This document shows positions 1 through 6,774 of a stretch of DNA of 7,208 nucleotides, in pieces. The DNA lies in assembly GCA_947373775.1 (NCBI GenBank), contig CANBZE010000093.1, forward strand, positions 1 to 7,208. The letters are read 5' to 3'. The notes beneath the pieces were generated by a model. The model saw only the letters and a program-made list of their open reading frames with translations. It was not told the origin of the DNA and did not search any database. Numbering within the stretch: the first letter of the stretch is position 1; the number at the start of each line of letters is the position of its first letter. This stretch comes from Alphaproteobacteria bacterium (GTDB lineage: Bacteria; Pseudomonadota; Alphaproteobacteria; Micropepsales; Micropepsaceae). Both the position numbers and the translations under genes were made by a program.

Positions 1-460
1 AGGAGTTGCCCACCATCTCGCCTTCGTCGCCGGTCTTGAGCTTGAGTTCGCGCACTTCGCGCTTGAGCCGCGCCGATTCCAGGGCGCGCTCGGCGACATG
101 CAGCAGGCGGTCGGATTTGAAAGGCTTCTCGATGAAGTCATAGGCGCCCTGGCGGATCGAGGCCACCGCCGTCTCGATCGTGCCATGGCCGGAAATCATC
201 ACCACCGGCACCTCGGGCTGCTCGCGCTTGATGGTTTCCAGGATCTCGATGCCGTCGAGCTTGGAGCCCTGCAGCCAGATATCAAGCACCACCAGCTGTG
301 GACGGCGGGCGCGCACGGCCGCCAGCGCGGCATCGGAATCGCCGGCGACGCGGGTGGTATAGCCCTCGTCCCGCAGGATGCCGGAAATCAGGTCGCGGAT
401 GTCTTCCTCATCATCCACGATGAGGATCTCAGACGCGATCAGCGATCCGTGTTTGCTCAT
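1..460 (-). CDS. ntrX: Nitrogen response regulator NtrX, N-terminal part (gene runs off the left edge)
   Basis: This is the 5' part of the response regulator that partners NtrY; 153 codons are visible. The reading begins MSKHGSLIASEILIVDDEED and is a typical receiver domain: an acidic pocket at D16-D17, the phosphoacceptor Asp at D60 (VVLDIWLQG), a conserved Thr/Ser region at MISGHG (88-93) and the conserved Lys at K112 (EKPF). After the receiver, a charged linker (about 125-145) leads toward the missing AAA+ domain, and the sequence stops near the point where that domain would begin. The ATG is chosen because AAGGA sits 7 bases upstream and no other start precedes the receiver. The start lies 32 bases inside the 3' end of ntrY, in another frame, which suggests translational coupling. 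Whether this NtrX keeps a GAFTGA loop cannot be seen here. NtrX rather than NtrC is inferred from its position after ntrY and its VVLDIWLQGSKLDG signature. Confidence 0.95.
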   Translation of the reverse strand, partial: MSKHGSLIASEILIVDDEEDIRDLISGILRDEGYTTRVAGDSDAALAAVRARRPQLVVLDIWLQGSKLDGIEILETIKREQPEVPVVMISGHGTIETAVASIRQGAYDFIEKPFKSDRLLHVAERALESARLKREVRELKLKTGDEGEMVGNS

Positions 461-2711
461 CTTCTGTTCCTTTCAAAGTCTTTTGTGCGAACGGGAAGGT
501 CAATGTGACCTCCGCGCCTTCCCCGCCTTCCACGTCGGCGAGGGTGATATCCCCGCCATGGTCTTCCATGATCTTGCGCACGATCGCCAAACCCAGCCCG
601 GTGCCCTTGGCGCGGGTGGTGACATAGGGTTCGGTCAGCCGGTGCTTGTGCTCCGGCGGCAGGCCGATGCCGTTGTCGGTGATGCGATAGGCGAATTTCG
701 AACCGTTTGGTTCCAGGGCGATGATGATCTTGCCCGGCTCGTCATCGCCCTTGGCGATGCGCGCGGCGATGCCTTCGCCGGCATTCTTCAGCACATTGGT
801 CAGCGCCTGGGAAATCAGTCGCCCATCGCCTTCGAAATGCACCGGCTCCTTGGGCGCGGCGGTGCTGAAGGTGATGGCGGGATTGGCGACACGCTGCAGG
901 AACAAAGCCTGCTGCAACAGTTCCTGGGCATTCTCGCGCCGCATCACCGGCGTGGGCATGCGCGCGAAGGAGCTGAACTCGTCCACCATGCGGCCGATAT
1001 CGCCCACCTGGCGCACGATAGTGTCAGTGCATTGCTTGAAGACTTCGGGATCGGTCACGATCTCGCTGGCATATTTGCGCTGCAGCCGTTCGGCCGAAAG
1101 CTGGATCGGGGTCAGCGGGTTCTTGATCTCATGCGCGATGCGGCGCGCGACATCGGCCCAGGCGGCGGTGCGCTGCGCCCCTACCAGATCGGTAATGTCG
1201 TCGAAAGTAACGACAAAGCCGTCGGCGCTGCCGCGTTCGGACGTCACCTGGACACTGATGGTGCGCGGGGTGCCCGCCCGCTTGATGGTGACTTCGCCGC
1301 CGGCCCGGCCCGCCGGCTCCGACATGGCTTTGAGGATCAGCGGCGCCAGTTCGGCCACCGCGTCGGAGTAATGGTTGGTCTCCATATCCTCGGGCGCGGC
1401 ATCCATCAGCCGGGCGGCGGCGCGGTTAATGATGGTGATGCGCCCTTCCCCATCCAGGCCAATGACGCCGGCGCTCACACCCGACAGGACGGTCTCGGTA
1501 AAGCGGCGGCGGATTTCGTTGAGGCGGCCCGCGGCCACCAGATCGCTGCGCTGGGCGGAAAGCTGCTGAGTCATGCGGTTGAAGGCGGTGCCCAGCGTGC
1601 CCAGCTCGTCATCATCGCGCTCGATGCGCACCTGGGCGGTGAGATCGCCTTCGGACACGCGGCCCGCCGCTTCGATCAGGTCGGAGATTGGCCGCACCAG
1701 GCGGTTGGCGGCCCACAAGCCGGACCAGATCGCGGCCAGCAGCACCACTAGCGCCACCATGGCGTAGAGGGCGGCGAACTGCAGCTGGGTCTCCAGCCGT
1801 GAAGCGTTCAGCCGGTTGTACTCGGTCACTGCGGCGCGGGTCCGCAGGTAATAGGCGAACACCTTAGGGTCCACCACGCGCACGGTTTCCAGATAGGCGT
1901 CGTTCAGCGCCTGCAGCTGCACCAGTGCGGTGACGGTGCCGTTTTCCGGCGTGTCCACCACCACGCCCTCGCGCGCCTGGGCGAAGTCCGCGGCAGACGG
2001 AATCGGCGGGTCCTTCAGCGACTTCTGCTTGGTTGATCCCAGCACGCTGCCCTTGCTGTCCAGAATATAGGATGCCTGCAGGCCACGGTTCTGGGTGATG
2101 GTGCCCAGCTTGGCGAACAGCAGGCCGGCGCGGACGTGATGTTCTTCGTCGAACAGCTGCGGATCGCGCTGAATGGCATCGGAGATATAGGCGATGTCCC
2201 CAAGGATGCTGGCTTCGTGTTCCTTCACATAGACCTGCGCCACATTCACGGCGCTGCCCAGGGCTTCCTTCACCCGGCCGGAGAACATCTGGTCCAGGCC
2301 CAGATTCAGGGTCACGGCCGCGAAGACGGCGACCAGGATCACCGGCACCACGGCAATGACCGAGAACCATGTCACCAGACGGACATGCAGCTTGGCGCCG
2401 GCACGGCCCGAGCGGCGGGTGGCCACCAGCCGGGCGATGCGCCAGCCAATTAGCGCCGCCAGGGTCAGCACCAGGGTCAGGTTGAACAGGACCAGCGCGA
2501 TCTGCCCGGCGCGGCCCGGGTGATACGGCAGAAGGTCGGTCAGCAGGGCATAGGTGAGGCAGCCGGACGCGACGGCCAGCAACGCGACCGCAAAGGCCAG
2601 CTGCGAAGGCCGGGATACCGCGCGCAAGGACGCGCGCCGCTCTGGGAACGTTGTTTTGCTAACCATGTCTTCCATTTTGAATGGTCGCTCCAGCTCCCGC
2701 TGACGCTCCAT
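429..2711 (-). CDS. ntrY: Membrane sensor histidine kinase NtrY
   Basis: Integral-membrane histidine kinase that phosphorylates NtrX. With the start at 2711 it has 760 residues, a usual NtrY length. Visible parts in order: membrane helices at about 38-58, 70-92 and 112-137; an extracytoplasmic sensor region of about 170 residues; a fourth helix at about 311-334; a HAMP domain to about 387 (LVRPISDLIEAAGRVSEGDL); a PAS domain at about 397-510; then the kinase core with H527 in HEIKNPLTP, N-box NVLKNAGEG (639-647), DNGIGLP (679-685) and GTGLGLA (703-709). All catalytic boxes are intact. The start is uncertain: an in-frame GTG at 2792 would add 27 residues that look non-coding; ATG 2711 has GGGGA 9 bases upstream; ATG 2675 and ATG 2666 are possible shorter starts, still ahead of the first helix. 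It follows ntrC after a 247-bp gap and overlaps ntrX by 32 bases. The physiological signal is not evident from the sequence. Confidence 0.95.
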   Translation of the reverse strand: MERQRELERPFKMEDMVSKTTFPERRASLRAVSRPSQLAFAVALLAVASGCLTYALLTDLLPYHPGRAGQIALVLFNLTLVLTLAALIGWRIARLVATRRSGRAGAKLHVRLVTWFSVIAVVPVILVAVFAAVTLNLGLDQMFSGRVKEALGSAVNVAQVYVKEHEASILGDIAYISDAIQRDPQLFDEEHHVRAGLLFAKLGTITQNRGLQASYILDSKGSVLGSTKQKSLKDPPIPSAADFAQAREGVVVDTPENGTVTALVQLQALNDAYLETVRVVDPKVFAYYLRTRAAVTEYNRLNASRLETQLQFAALYAMVALVVLLAAIWSGLWAANRLVRPISDLIEAAGRVSEGDLTAQVRIERDDDELGTLGTAFNRMTQQLSAQRSDLVAAGRLNEIRRRFTETVLSGVSAGVIGLDGEGRITIINRAAARLMDAAPEDMETNHYSDAVAELAPLILKAMSEPAGRAGGEVTIKRAGTPRTISVQVTSERGSADGFVVTFDDITDLVGAQRTAAWADVARRIAHEIKNPLTPIQLSAERLQRKYASEIVTDPEVFKQCTDTIVRQVGDIGRMVDEFSSFARMPTPVMRRENAQELLQQALFLQRVANPAITFSTAAPKEPVHFEGDGRLISQALTNVLKNAGEGIAARIAKGDDEPGKIIIALEPNGSKFAYRITDNGIGLPPEHKHRLTEPYVTTRAKGTGLGLAIVRKIMEDHGGDITLADVEGGEGAEVTLTFPFAQKTLKGTEDEQTRIADRV

Positions 2712-2713
2712 CG

Positions 2714-2741
2714 CGACCGGTCCCCACCCCGAAGCCGGTCG
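2714..2741 (-). other. Small hairpin immediately before the preferred ntrY start
   Basis: CGACCGG (2741-2735) pairs with CCGGTCG (2720-2714), a 7-bp perfect stem with a 14-base loop. The loop contains the G-rich stretch (GGGGTGGGGA) that would be the ntrY ribosome-binding site, and the stem ends 2 bases before the ATG at 2711. If 2711 is the true start this structure could influence ntrY translation; if the start is 2675 or 2666 it is just leader sequence. Confidence 0.4.
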
Positions 2742-2750
2742 ATGGGCGGG

Positions 2751-2778
2751 AGTGTAGCCAAGGCACGGACTGTTGCAA
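2751..2778 (-). promoter_or_regulatory. Weak sigma-70-type promoter candidate for ntrYX
   Basis: Read leftward, TTGCAA (2778-2773) and TACACT (2756-2751) are separated by 16 bases, each matching 4 of 6 consensus positions. Transcription would start near 2744, about 33 bases before the preferred ntrY ATG at 2711. The match is modest and could be chance; the best support is its position in the 247-bp gap. Confidence 0.3.
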
Positions 2779-2931
2779 GAATGCAGCGTCACAAATTCGC
2801 TACAGGGTTACCGGACAAAACCCAGTAAATCCGCGGAATTGTTCAGAAATCGGGAAAAATAGTTCGGAGCTTGGGGTGGGCAGGTCCCGGGCTCAGGCCG
2901 CTCAAGTCGCTGTCGCGCGCGGCCCTGCGCC

Positions 2932-2992
2932 GTTGGAAGTGATCGCCGCCCTGCGTCCCTATTCGGTCCGCAGGCCTCTGATCACTTCCAAC
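2932..2992 (-). other. Two-tier hairpin spanning the ntrC stop codon
   Basis: Bases 2932-2944 (gttggaagtgatc) and 2980-2992 (gatcacttccaac) are a perfect 13-bp inverted repeat. Inside it, 2950-2955 (cctgcg) and 2969-2974 (cgcagg) pair as a second 6-bp stem, leaving a symmetric 5x5 internal loop and a 13-base terminal loop. In the ntrC transcript the 5' arm encodes the near-terminal residues LEVI, the stop codon falls in the terminal loop, and the 3' arm is in the untranslated region. There is no U-tract after the stem, so it is not a classical intrinsic terminator. Likely roles are protection of the ntrBC 3' end, pausing or partial attenuation before ntrYX. The pairing is seen directly; the role is inference. 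Confidence 0.7.
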
Positions 2993-4401
2993 CCAAGGTC
3001 CCTGATCTTCTTCCGCAAGGTATTCCGGTTCAGCCCCAGCAGCTGCGCCGCCCGGATCTGGTTACCACGCGTGGCGGCCAGGCAGATGGAGATCAACGGC
3101 CGCTCCACCTCCTGCACGATGCGGTCATAGACGCCGGGCGGCGGCAGCCGGTCGCCCTGGGCCAGGAAGTATTGGGTCAGATACTGCTCGACCGAGGCCG
3201 ACAGGGATTGCGGCCCCTCGCCGGAATCCGCCGCAAAGGTCTTGGCCGGCTCTTTCAATTCCGCGCCGACCGAAGCCGCCGAGATGGCATCGCCCGATTG
3301 CAGCACCGCAAGGCGCCGGATCAGGTTTTCCAGTTCTCGCACATTGCCCGGCCAGCGATGACGCCGCAGCAGGTCCAGCGCTTCGTTGTCGAGCGTCTTG
3401 TGCGGCAGGCCCTCGTCCTCGGCCTTGCGCAGGAAGTGGCGGACAAGATCGGGAATATCCTCCACCCGCTCGCGCAGCGGCGGCAGGCGCAGCGGCACGA
3501 CATTCAGGCGATAGTACAAGTCCTCGCGGAACAGGCCCTGGCTGATCAGCTGGCGCAGGTCGCGGTTGGTGGCGGCGATGATGCGCACATCGGTCTTGAT
3601 CGGGGTGCGCCCGCCCACGGTGGTGTATTCGCCCTGCTGCAGCACGCGCAGCAAACGGGTCTGGGCTTCCAGCGGCATGTCGCCGATTTCGTCCAGGAAC
3701 AAGGTGCCGCCTTCGGCCTGTTCGAAGCGGCCGACGCCGCGATTGGTGGCGCCGGTGAAGGCGCCGCGCTCATGGCCGAACAGTTCGCTTTCCACCAATT
3801 CCTTGGGGATCGCGGCCATGTTGACGGCGACGAACGCGCCATGGCGGCGCTTGCCGTAATCGTGCAGCGCGCGGGCCACCAGTTCCTTGCCGGTGCCGCT
3901 TTCGCCCATGATCATCACGGTCAGGTCGGTCTGGGTCAGGCGCGCGATGACGCGGTAGATTTCCTGCATCGCCGGCGAGCGGCCGATCAGCGGCAACCGT
4001 TCCTCGGCTGCTTCAAGGCCCTTGTCGCGCTTGGCCTGTGGTGTCGCCAGGGCGCGGCTCACCACGCTGGTCAGCTCCTTCAGGTCGAAGGGCTTGGGCA
4101 GATATTCAAAGGCGCCGCGTTCGGCCGCGGTGATGGCGGTCAGCAGCGTGTTCTGGGCGCTCATCACCAGGATGGGAAGCTCAGGGCGCATGCGCTTGAT
4201 GCGCGGGATCAGGTCGAAACCGGATTCATCGGGCAGCACCACATCGGTGATGACCAGATTGCCCTCGCCCGCCGAAATCCAGCGCCACAGGCCCGCGGCC
4301 GTGCCGGTGGTGCGCACATCGTATCCGGCGCGGCCCAGCGCCTGGTTCAGCACCGTGCGGATGGCGCTGTCGTCGTCGCAGACCAGAATGGTTGCCGCCA
4401 T
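2959..4401 (-). CDS. ntrC: Nitrogen regulation protein NtrC, sigma-54-dependent activator
   Basis: Response regulator and enhancer-binding protein of 480 residues, the normal length for the family. The receiver domain (about 1-120) has the acidic pair D10-D11, phosphoacceptor D53 (ITDVVLPDE) and K103 (LPKPF). The AAA+ domain (about 138-375) has Walker A GESGTGKE (166-173), an intact sigma-54 contact loop GAFTGA (213-218), Walker B LFLDE (234-238), and the arginine-finger region [10 protein letters not shown] (291-300) before RWPGNVREL (349-357). The C-terminus has a Fis-type helix-turn-helix (about 445-470, [20 protein letters not shown]). Phosphorylated by NtrB under nitrogen limitation, the family remodels sigma-54 RNA polymerase at nitrogen assimilation promoters. 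ATG 4401 is preferred over an in-frame start 24 codons upstream because it begins the receiver directly and has GGGGGAG 8 bases upstream, inside the end of ntrB. The gap to the ntrB stop is 2 bases. The last codons form one arm of a strong hairpin. Confidence 0.98.
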   Translation of the reverse strand: MAATILVCDDDSAIRTVLNQALGRAGYDVRTTGTAAGLWRWISAGEGNLVITDVVLPDESGFDLIPRIKRMRPELPILVMSAQNTLLTAITAAERGAFEYLPKPFDLKELTSVVSRALATPQAKRDKGLEAAEERLPLIGRSPAMQEIYRVIARLTQTDLTVMIMGESGTGKELVARALHDYGKRRHGAFVAVNMAAIPKELVESELFGHERGAFTGATNRGVGRFEQAEGGTLFLDEIGDMPLEAQTRLLRVLQQGEYTTVGGRTPIKTDVRIIAATNRDLRQLISQGLFREDLYYRLNVVPLRLPPLRERVEDIPDLVRHFLRKAEDEGLPHKTLDNEALDLLRRHRWPGNVRELENLIRRLAVLQSGDAISAASVGAELKEPAKTFAADSGEGPQSLSASVEQYLTQYFLAQGDRLPPPGVYDRIVQEVERPLISICLAATRGNQIRAAQLLGLNRNTLRKKIRDLGLEVIRGLRTE

Positions 4402-4403
4402 GT

Positions 4404-5516
4404 TCAAATCTCCCCCGCGCGCGATTGCGGCAACAGCACGCGGAATATGGTGCGTCCCGAAACGGAATCGCACTCGATGACGCCGCCATGATCACCCACG
4501 ATCTTGGCCACCAGCGCCAGGCCGAGGCCCGTGCCCCGCACCTTGGTGGTGACAAAAGGATCGAAGATGTAAGGCAGCAAATCCGACGGCACGCCCGAGC
4601 CGTTGTCGCGCACCGTCACTTCCAGCGGCAGCGAGACCCGGTCGCCCGCCATGCCGGCGCCGAACTTCACGCCGGGGCGATAGCCGGTGGTCAGGGTGAT
4701 CTCGCCGCCCGAATCGGGCAGCGCGTCGGCGGCGTTGCGCACCAGGTTGAGAAAGACCTGGATCAGCTGGTCCTGGTCGCCCGACACCGCCGGCAGCGAG
4801 GGATCGAAATTTTCGACGATGGGAACGCCGCGCGCGAAGCTGGTTTCGGCCACTTTGCGCACCCGGTCCAGCACTTCATGAATGTTGATGGGATGGCGGA
4901 CAAAGGCGCGGGTATCGCCGAAGCTTTCCATACGGTCGATCAGGTTCCGGATGCGGTCGGCCTCCGCCACGATCAGCTGGGTCATTTCCCGCTCGTCCGG
5001 GGCCAGCGATTCTTCGATCAGCTGGGCGGCGCCGCGAATGCCGGCCAGCGGATTCTTGATTTCATGCGCCAGCACCGCCGCCATGCCGTGCATGGAGCGC
5101 ACTGCGCCGCGCGCCATCAGCTGGCGATCCATGCGCTGGGCCAGGCTGCGTTCCTGGAAGGTGAGCAGCATGGCCCCTTCCGGGTCGGGTACCGGTGTCA
5201 CCGTCACGTCGGCGACGCGTTCGCCATGCTTGGGGGTGGAAAGATCGATATCGCGCTCGGAGGCGGACGCGTTGCGCTCCGCAGCCTGGGTGACCAGCTG
5301 GAACAGCGGCGAATGGGCGGCGATCAGGTCGCCCAGGGTCTGCTTGCGCAGCAGGGTCAGGCCTGTATCGAAGAATTGTTCGGCTGCCGGATTGGCGTAG
5401 ATTACTTCCAGCTTGGGTCCCAACAGCACCACCGGCATCGGCAGGGCGTTGGCGATCGTTCCGGAGCCGCTTTCAGCAGTTCCGGCCGTACGAAGTTTTT
5501 GGAGAACACCGACCAA
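4404..5516 (-). CDS. ntrB: Nitrogen regulation histidine kinase NtrB (TTG start)
   Basis: Soluble sensor kinase/phosphatase of 370 residues that sets the phosphorylation state of NtrC; in the family its activity is controlled by PII proteins. An N-terminal PAS domain (about 20-120, [12 protein letters not shown] then [11 protein letters not shown]) is followed by the dimerization/phosphoacceptor helix with H151 in [16 protein letters not shown], then the ATPase domain with N-box [10 protein letters not shown] (257-266), DNGSGVP (304-310) and GTGLGLAL (328-335). No membrane segment is present, as expected for NtrB. The start appears to be TTG at 5516: an in-frame TAA lies 10 codons upstream, no ATG or GTG lies between, and the first in-frame ATG (codon 27) is already inside the PAS domain. 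AGG sits 6 bases before the TTG. The gene overlaps the ntrC ribosome-binding site and is separated from the ntrC ATG by 2 bases. A frameshift error upstream of codon 20 cannot be fully excluded, but nothing in the other frames resembles an NtrB N-terminus. Confidence 0.96.
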   Translation of the reverse strand: MVGVLQKLRTAGTAESGSGTIANALPMPVVLLGPKLEVIYANPAAEQFFDTGLTLLRKQTLGDLIAAHSPLFQLVTQAAERNASASERDIDLSTPKHGERVADVTVTPVPDPEGAMLLTFQERSLAQRMDRQLMARGAVRSMHGMAAVLAHEIKNPLAGIRGAAQLIEESLAPDEREMTQLIVAEADRIRNLIDRMESFGDTRAFVRHPINIHEVLDRVRKVAETSFARGVPIVENFDPSLPAVSGDQDQLIQVFLNLVRNAADALPDSGGEITLTTGYRPGVKFGAGMAGDRVSLPLEVTVRDNGSGVPSDLLPYIFDPFVTTKVRGTGLGLALVAKIVGDHGGVIECDSVSGRTIFRVLLPQSRAGEI

Positions 5517-5529
5517 GATTTGCCTATAG
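5517..5529 (-). promoter_or_regulatory. ntrB ribosome-binding site supporting the TTG start
   Basis: Read leftward, ACTATAGGCAAATC precedes TTG at 5516, placing AGG 6 bases from the start. The match is short, so ntrB translation is probably weak. The AGG falls within one arm of the inverted repeat of the divergent region. Confidence 0.5.
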
Positions 5530-5565
5530 TTTGAGCATAAGTGTTAGAAGCCGATAATATAGGCA
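5521..5565. repeat. 8-bp inverted repeat framing the divergent promoters
   Basis: TGCCTATA at 5521-5528 and its exact complement TATAGGCA at 5558-5565 are separated by 29 bases, with centres 37 bp apart. The right arm runs into an 11-base palindrome, GGCATTATGCC (5562-5572). The arms overlap the ntrB ribosome-binding site on one side and the shared -10 region on the other. It could be an operator for a dimeric regulator, or, if transcription begins further upstream than proposed, an RNA stem hiding the ntrB ribosome-binding site. An 8-bp repeat alone can arise by chance. Confidence 0.4.
5531..5558 (+). promoter_or_regulatory. Candidate sigma-70-type promoter for ispDF-pgpA
   Basis: TTGAGC (5531-5536) and GATAAT (5553-5558) are separated by 16 bases. 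Transcription would start near 5565, giving a leader of about 79 bases before the ispDF ATG. The -10 overlaps the leftward -10 (5556-5561), so polymerases could not occupy both at once. A further TATAGT at 5525-5530 lacks a good -35. Confidence 0.45.
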
Positions 5566-5584
5566 TTATGCCGCAAAGCAACAA
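5556..5584 (-). promoter_or_regulatory. Candidate sigma-70-type promoter for ntrBC
   Basis: Read leftward, TTGTTG (5584-5579) and TATATT (5561-5556) are separated by exactly 17 bases. Transcription would start near 5549, about 33 bases before the TTG start of ntrB. The boxes match 4 of 6 and 5 of 6 consensus positions. This is the best leftward promoter match in the 127-bp gap. It shares its -10 bases with the rightward candidate for ispDF. Confidence 0.5.
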
Positions 5585-5643
5585 ATTATCGCGCTCGGCC
5601 CTCTTAAATGTTAGGCAGACCACCGGTTTAGGAAGGAACCCTC

Positions 5644-6774
5644 ATGCGGCGCATTGCCGTCCTGATCGTCGCAGCCGGCAAGGGCGAGCGCGCCGGGACT
5701 GAACTGCCAAAACAATATGAACGGCTGGGCGGCAAGCCGATGCTGCGCCGGACGGTCGAGGCGTTCGCCAGCTATAAAGTCCAAGTGGTGATCGGCGCCG
5801 GGCAGCAGGAACTGGCGGCCGCGGCGCTGGCCGGCTTGGATATCCCTGCTCCAGTGACCGGCGGCGCCACGCGCCAGGAATCGGTGCGGCTGGGGCTGGA
5901 TGCCCTGGCCAAGGACGCACCGGACTTCGTGCTGATCCATGACGCGGCGCGGCCGCTGGTGTCGCGCAAGGTGATCGCGGATGTGGTTGCGGCGCTGGAA
6001 GCGGGCGCGGACGGCGCCCTGCCCATGGTGGCGGCCTCCGATACCCTGCGCCGCGCCGGCGATGACGGGCAATGGACCCTGGTATCGCGCGAAAATCTTT
6101 ACCGCGCCCAGACGCCCCAGGGCTTTGGCTATGCCAAGATCACCAAAGCCCATCACGATCATGCCGGCACCGAGGTGACCGACGATGTGGCGTTGGCGGA
6201 ATTGGCGGGATTGAAAGTCAAAATGGTCCAGGGCGAAGAGAAGAACATCAAGGTGACTCGCAAGGAAGATTTCGCTTTGGCCGAGTCTCTGATCGGTTCG
6301 GACGTGCGCACGGCGTCCGGCTATGACGTGCACAAGTTCAAGGAAGGCGATCACATCTGGTTATGTGGCCTCAAGGTCCCGCACACCCATGGCCTGGAAG
6401 GTCATAGCGATGCCGATGTGGGCCTGCATGCCATCACCGACGCCCTGCTGGGCTGCATCGGCGAAGGCGATATCGGCCAGCATTTCCCGCCGACCGACGA
6501 ACGCTGGCGCGGTGCGGCGTCGTGGAAATTCCTCGATCATGCCGCCGGCCTGGTGGCGGCCAGGGGCGGGACGATCAGCCATGTCGACGTCACCATCATC
6601 TGCGAGCGCCCCAAGGTCGGGCCGCACCGCGACGCCATGAAGACCAAGATCGCCGAGATTTTGAAAATCGAAGAGTCGCGGGTGAGCGTGAAAGCCACCA
6701 CCACCGAAGGGCTGGGCTTTACCGGCCGCCGCGAAGGCATCGTCGCCCAGGCCATCGCAACCGTGAGATTGTAA
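5644..6774 (+). CDS. ispDF: Bifunctional IspD/IspF enzyme of the MEP isoprenoid pathway
   Basis: Cytosolic fusion protein of 376 residues. The N-terminal IspD half (about 1-218) transfers CMP from CTP to methylerythritol 4-phosphate; the C-terminal IspF half (about 221-376) cyclizes the phosphorylated product to methylerythritol cyclodiphosphate with loss of CMP. IspD landmarks: AAGKGER (10-16), LPKQY (21-25), TGGATRQESV (72-81), HDAARPL (99-105), QTPQGF (156-161), TDD (179-181) and NIKVT (201-205). IspF landmarks: GYDVHKF with metal ligands D228 and H230, EGHSDADV (252-259), metal ligand H262, GDIGQHFPPTD (275-285), CERPKVGPH (320-328) and KATTTEGLGFTGRREG (350-365). All recognised active-site residues are present. 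The intervening kinase IspE is not encoded here. The ATG at 5644 has AGGAAGGA ending about 7 bases upstream. The fusion is common in Alphaproteobacteria and is good lineage evidence. It is divergent from ntrB and abuts pgpA. Confidence 0.98.
   Translation: MRRIAVLIVAAGKGERAGTELPKQYERLGGKPMLRRTVEAFASYKVQVVIGAGQQELAAAALAGLDIPAPVTGGATRQESVRLGLDALAKDAPDFVLIHDAARPLVSRKVIADVVAALEAGADGALPMVAASDTLRRAGDDGQWTLVSRENLYRAQTPQGFGYAKITKAHHDHAGTEVTDDVALAELAGLKVKMVQGEEKNIKVTRKEDFALAESLIGSDVRTASGYDVHKFKEGDHIWLCGLKVPHTHGLEGHSDADVGLHAITDALLGCIGEGDIGQHFPPTDERWRGAASWKFLDHAAGLVAARGGTISHVDVTIICERPKVGPHRDAMKTKIAEILKIEESRVSVKATTTEGLGFTGRREGIVAQAIATVRL

Larger units (their letters stand above)
2712..2958. other. Intergenic gap between ntrC and ntrY
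   Basis: This 247-bp stretch holds no convincing gene. It contains the 3' arm of the ntrC hairpin at its right end, an A+T-richer patch at about 2812-2870, a weak promoter candidate for ntrY (2751-2778) and a small hairpin next to the ntrY start (2714-2741). A look for sigma-54 -24/-12 boxes pointing toward ntrY found nothing convincing. The size of the gap, compared with 2 bp and overlap elsewhere in the cluster, suggests ntrYX can be transcribed separately from ntrBC. Confidence 0.6.

Noticed and set aside
378..1751. Long rightward open frame of 457 codons opposite ntrY
   Set aside because: It lies antisense to a clearly conserved ntrY. Its product is rich in H, G, A, D and R as expected for a shadow frame in high-G+C DNA, with no recognisable domain.
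2712..2958. Sigma-54 promoter for ntrYX
   Set aside because: Looked for GG and GC boxes of TGGCAC-N5-TTGC type facing ntrY and found none convincing.
2932..2992. Intrinsic terminator after ntrC
   Set aside because: The hairpin is strong but no U-tract follows it on the transcribed strand, so I list it as a hairpin of unknown role rather than a terminator.
3172..4491. Long rightward open frame of 439 codons opposite ntrC
   Set aside because: Same shadow signature opposite a complete NtrC; no domain, no binding site, low-complexity H/Q/G/A composition.
4392..5534. Rightward open frame of 380 codons opposite ntrB
   Set aside because: Antisense to intact ntrB and reads as a compositional shadow; nothing in it resembles a known family.
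5402..5623. Leftward 73-codon frame overlapping the start of ntrB
   Set aside because: It is out of frame with ntrB and its product resembles no NtrB N-terminus. It offers no support for a frameshifted longer ntrB or a separate small gene.
5608..5631. Seven-codon open frame in the ispDF leader (ATG to TAG), considered as a regulatory leader peptide
   Set aside because: No ribosome-binding site precedes it, its codons show no run that suggests attenuation, and such short frames are common by chance.
5611..6354. Leftward open frame opposite the IspD half of ispDF
   Set aside because: The rightward strand has complete IspD motifs; this frame would also run over the ispDF ribosome-binding site and has no domain signature.
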